DNA of 64,000 bases from Abelmoschus esculentus. Its lineage: Eukaryota > Streptophyta > Magnoliopsida > Malvales > Malvaceae. The DNA lies in the NCBI GenBank assembly GCA_035048815.1, contig JAUCBN010000005.1:20114517-20178516 (forward strand). Reading direction: 5' to 3'. Positions 61,171 to 64,000 of this stretch are shown piece after piece (within the stretch, counting starts at the first letter, position 1; every line of letters begins with the position of its first letter). Position numbers and translations under genes: made by a program. The notes beneath the pieces are model-generated. The model was given only the letters and a program-made list of their open reading frames with translations, ran no database searches and was not told the DNA's origin.

Positions 61171-64000
61171 ACTGCAAAGGTGAGGAAGGTGCGGAAAAGT
61201 GTGGGTGTTCTGCTCCTATGGTTCTTTTGTGTTCGTACTGTGTTTCGTGAGCTTCACATTTCCTCTACATTTTTGGAGGTGGACTGTTACTTGGCTCTAA
61301 TTTTCCGTTTGTTTCGAATAACTTATCTTTTATTCTTAAATGGAGATTTCCAGAATTGTCTTTTTCGAAAATATGGAAAAATATCAAAACAAAAAAAGTG
61401 TTTTTTATATATATCTTTTATAATATGTTTAGAGATAAATAACAGTATTGGTCATTAAATTTTTGGTTATTAAATTAATTTTTGGTACGATATTATTAAT
61501 ATTATATTTTTTATTTTAATCATAGAATTATCATTAACATTTAATGTTGGTGATCAGTGGGGTTTTAAATATGTATAATAAAAGCGATCGCACAAGATCC
61601 CTTAAAAAAGAGGTTTAAAATTTTTATATACTATATTTATTAAATGATGTTAATCTTGAAAATTATTGTAAAAATTTTAAAAATATTTTAATAAAGATAA
61701 GTTATAATTCTTAAAATGTTATAATTATGTCATAAATGTGATAATTAATTATAAAATCTTATTGATTATTCTTATACCTATTGCTTTTGTAGAACTAGTG
61801 AAATTTTAGAAAGATATAATAGAAACAACCGTACAAGGACCTTAAAATTAACAATTGCTTTTAAAGGTCATATTTTTAGAACTAATGTGATTATAGATAA
61901 TTACTTTTAAAAGACATATTTTAATAAATTGTACAAGTCTTTAAAATCTTTGAATCATCTCTGTCGATGATGATACATATAGAATCTTTATATAAATATT
62001 AAAAAAAAGCCTTTACAGTTCTTTTATTAAAATCTTCGGGGGGGTACCCTCTGTTTTTGTGCTTTTTATTTTCTAATTATTTTTTAAATTGTACTTAATA
62101 TTACATTATATTTTTATTTTTATACTTTATTGTTAATTTTGAATGATGACTTGATGAGAAAGATGATGTGATTTGGTATAATTATATATTTAATTCTTAA
62201 GATTTGTATTGTTTTTCAATTTGGTCAATTCGTTAAAAATCAATATCTATATCTGATTTGATAGCCAAGTTTAGGGGGTATTCTATGAAAACTAGAACTT
62301 TATAAGGACTCGTACTGCACTTTTACCTTTCTAAATAAGGATTTAATTGCAATTGCATTTTTGGATGTGGTATTTTATCGTAATTGTGGTTATTATAGAT
62401 TATTTTTTTTTCGATAATAATTTCGAACGATGATAAAACTTTAAAATAATAATATCGTATATTTAGATTTAAATCATTTTTACTAAATATTACCTCTTTT
62501 CTCGAAACGTTAATGGTCTCTCAAAATCGTAGATTCAGATTTAACTTTTAGTTATTAATACTATCCTTATCTTGAAATCTTAGTTGTCTTTTAAAAACTC
62601 ACCACCCAATCGACCCTCGTTATCGGTCGTTCAACACCACAAATATCATTAATCATATCATTAATCTAGTCGTCTTGATTTGACTCAAAATTTTATAAAT
62701 TTAAACCGACTCGAATTATTTTAAATAAAGTTTAAGTTGTTAAATAAAATTTTAAGTAACTTGAATAACTCAAAATATTTAATAATTAATAGATTAATTT
62801 TTAAGTTTGAATCAAATCTTTTAATTTTTTGGTATATATATTAATATAAATAAATATATGACACGTGTAAAAAATTATGAAAAAATATATAAAATTTGAA
62901 AAATTGAGTCAAATTGTACTATAATAAATAATTATAATTAAATTTACATAAAAACTTTAAAATTTCACAAATAAAAAAATAAAGTTTGCATATAATTTTG
63001 TCAATCTTTTTTCTCGTTTTTTCTTTTACATTTTATTGTGAATATAATCTTTAAGAGTATTTTTTTATTTTGTTTATAATGTTATTTTATATGTTATTTT
63101 GAAATTAATTTTTTAAATAAATATATTTTTGGTTTTTAATTTATTTTTATGTTTAAGAACTTTAATATTTATTTGTAATTGCATATTCTGTGATTTATAT
63201 TTTACTTTCATATATCATATATTTTTATGAGGAAAAAAAAGTCATTTGTTAAAAAAAATTGTGTTTGGTTGCTAAGAAAATATGTTCTCAAAATAAACAT
63301 TGATTTGGATCTATTTGTAATTGAATATATAATTTGTATTTGGTCGTTTTAATAGAATTAACATGTTTAATTGTCGACTATTGAATCTATTATTTTTTTT
63401 GGTTTTATTTTTAATTTCTATAAGAATCTCTTCTTTTATAGCACGTTGTTTCTTGTCTTGTGAAACGTTTTTTTTTCTTTATGACATGTTTTTGTTTTGT
63501 GATTTTATTTATTCGTATTTGTGACATGTTTTAGCGTACTCTAGCGATCGATTGTTGTTCACATAGAGATTCAATCGATACTAATTTTCTAATTTATGTT
63601 TTTGTCAAATGTCACTTGAAAAAATTTATCCCCACTCGGTTGATGGTCGTTTGTTGATGAAATCAGTCCTGGGTAGCGATATATTTGCACGACAGTTTGG
63701 ATCGTTTACAACTCCTTTGTTATGAGTCTCGTTTGACAGAGACAAGGAAACTCAGAAAGTTTCTGAATTTTATTGGTATACTTATTTTCATAAAAAAATT
63801 ATTTTTCTTTGATTTGGTTTTAAAAATCTTTGAATTGTTTGATTCAATTATTTTACTTCTTAATTGCGACATAATTATAATTTTTCTATGAATTTAATAA
63901 AAATTCGATAACATTATAAAAAAAAATAATCTTATCATTTGGCATAAATGATACTTTTTGAGTTAATTATGTGTTATAGTATTTCCACTTCTTGTGTGCA
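61171..64000. other. AT-rich intergenic DNA to the window end
   Basis: Strongly AT-rich. The open frames near 61168 and 63685 have no recognisable domain. I see no gene, RNA or clear mobile element here. Confidence 0.4.

Overview
This is plant nuclear DNA. The genes are split by GT-AG introns, the intergenic DNA is very AT-rich, and LTR retrotransposons and MITE-type repeats are abundant. The gene families (PAD4, an ATAF-type NAC factor, ALDH3, a RING-CH ligase) and the retroelement type suggest a eudicot. I infer Malvaceae, most likely cotton (Gossypium), without a search to confirm it.

Layout, left part (172-22726): a 22.5-kb block of gypsy-type LTR-retrotransposon sequence bounded by a perfect 5-bp duplication (tcatg). 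Both outer ends of the block are the 3' (U5) end of an LTR, so the terminal LTRs face opposite ways. Inside are: (a) a plus-strand element with LTR at 773-2336, a broken ORF1 (2992-5118), gag (5261-6723) and protease (to 8003); (b) a 1.59-kb inverted duplication of its gag-protease part (6414-8003 against 8983-10570), followed by an inverted LTR piece and a direct LTR piece ending at 11557; (c) a decayed minus-strand element (about 20995 down to 11558) with a rearranged gag, reverse-transcriptase and integrase remnants, tandem-repeat-rich 3' untranslated DNA and a polypurine tract; (d) a 3.1-kb solo LTR (12333-15418, TSD gagaa) inside that element. ORF1 before gag, a non-coding gap between protease and RT, and repeat-rich 3' DNA point to the Tat/Ogre lineage. 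I saw no intact polymerase.

Right part (22727-64000): five host genes. In order they are PAD4 (minus, 23151-28680, two exons, lipase-like immune regulator); a plastid DUF3727-type protein (plus, 38269-45482, ten exons, one GC-AG intron); an ATAF-type NAC transcription factor (plus, 47596-49034, three exons); an ALDH3H1-like aldehyde dehydrogenase (minus, 49787-54083, ten exons plus a possible extra first exon at 55926-55975 that would add a transit-peptide-like N-terminus); and a membrane RING-CH E3 ligase (minus, 56960-60449, three exons). All exon joins were worked out by hand and keep frame. The genes are independent transcription units. PAD4, NAC and ALDH3 all belong to stress or defence families, but nothing here links them into one system.

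The spaces between genes hold MULE-type MITEs with long inverted repeats, fold-back MITEs, GC-rich dispersed repeats, a LINE tail and microsatellites. I found no tRNA, rRNA or CRISPR array. The most unusual items are the block with two U5 ends, the inverted duplication whose arms share one frameshift, the rearranged gag, and the Ser-to-Cys change at the PAD4 nucleophile.
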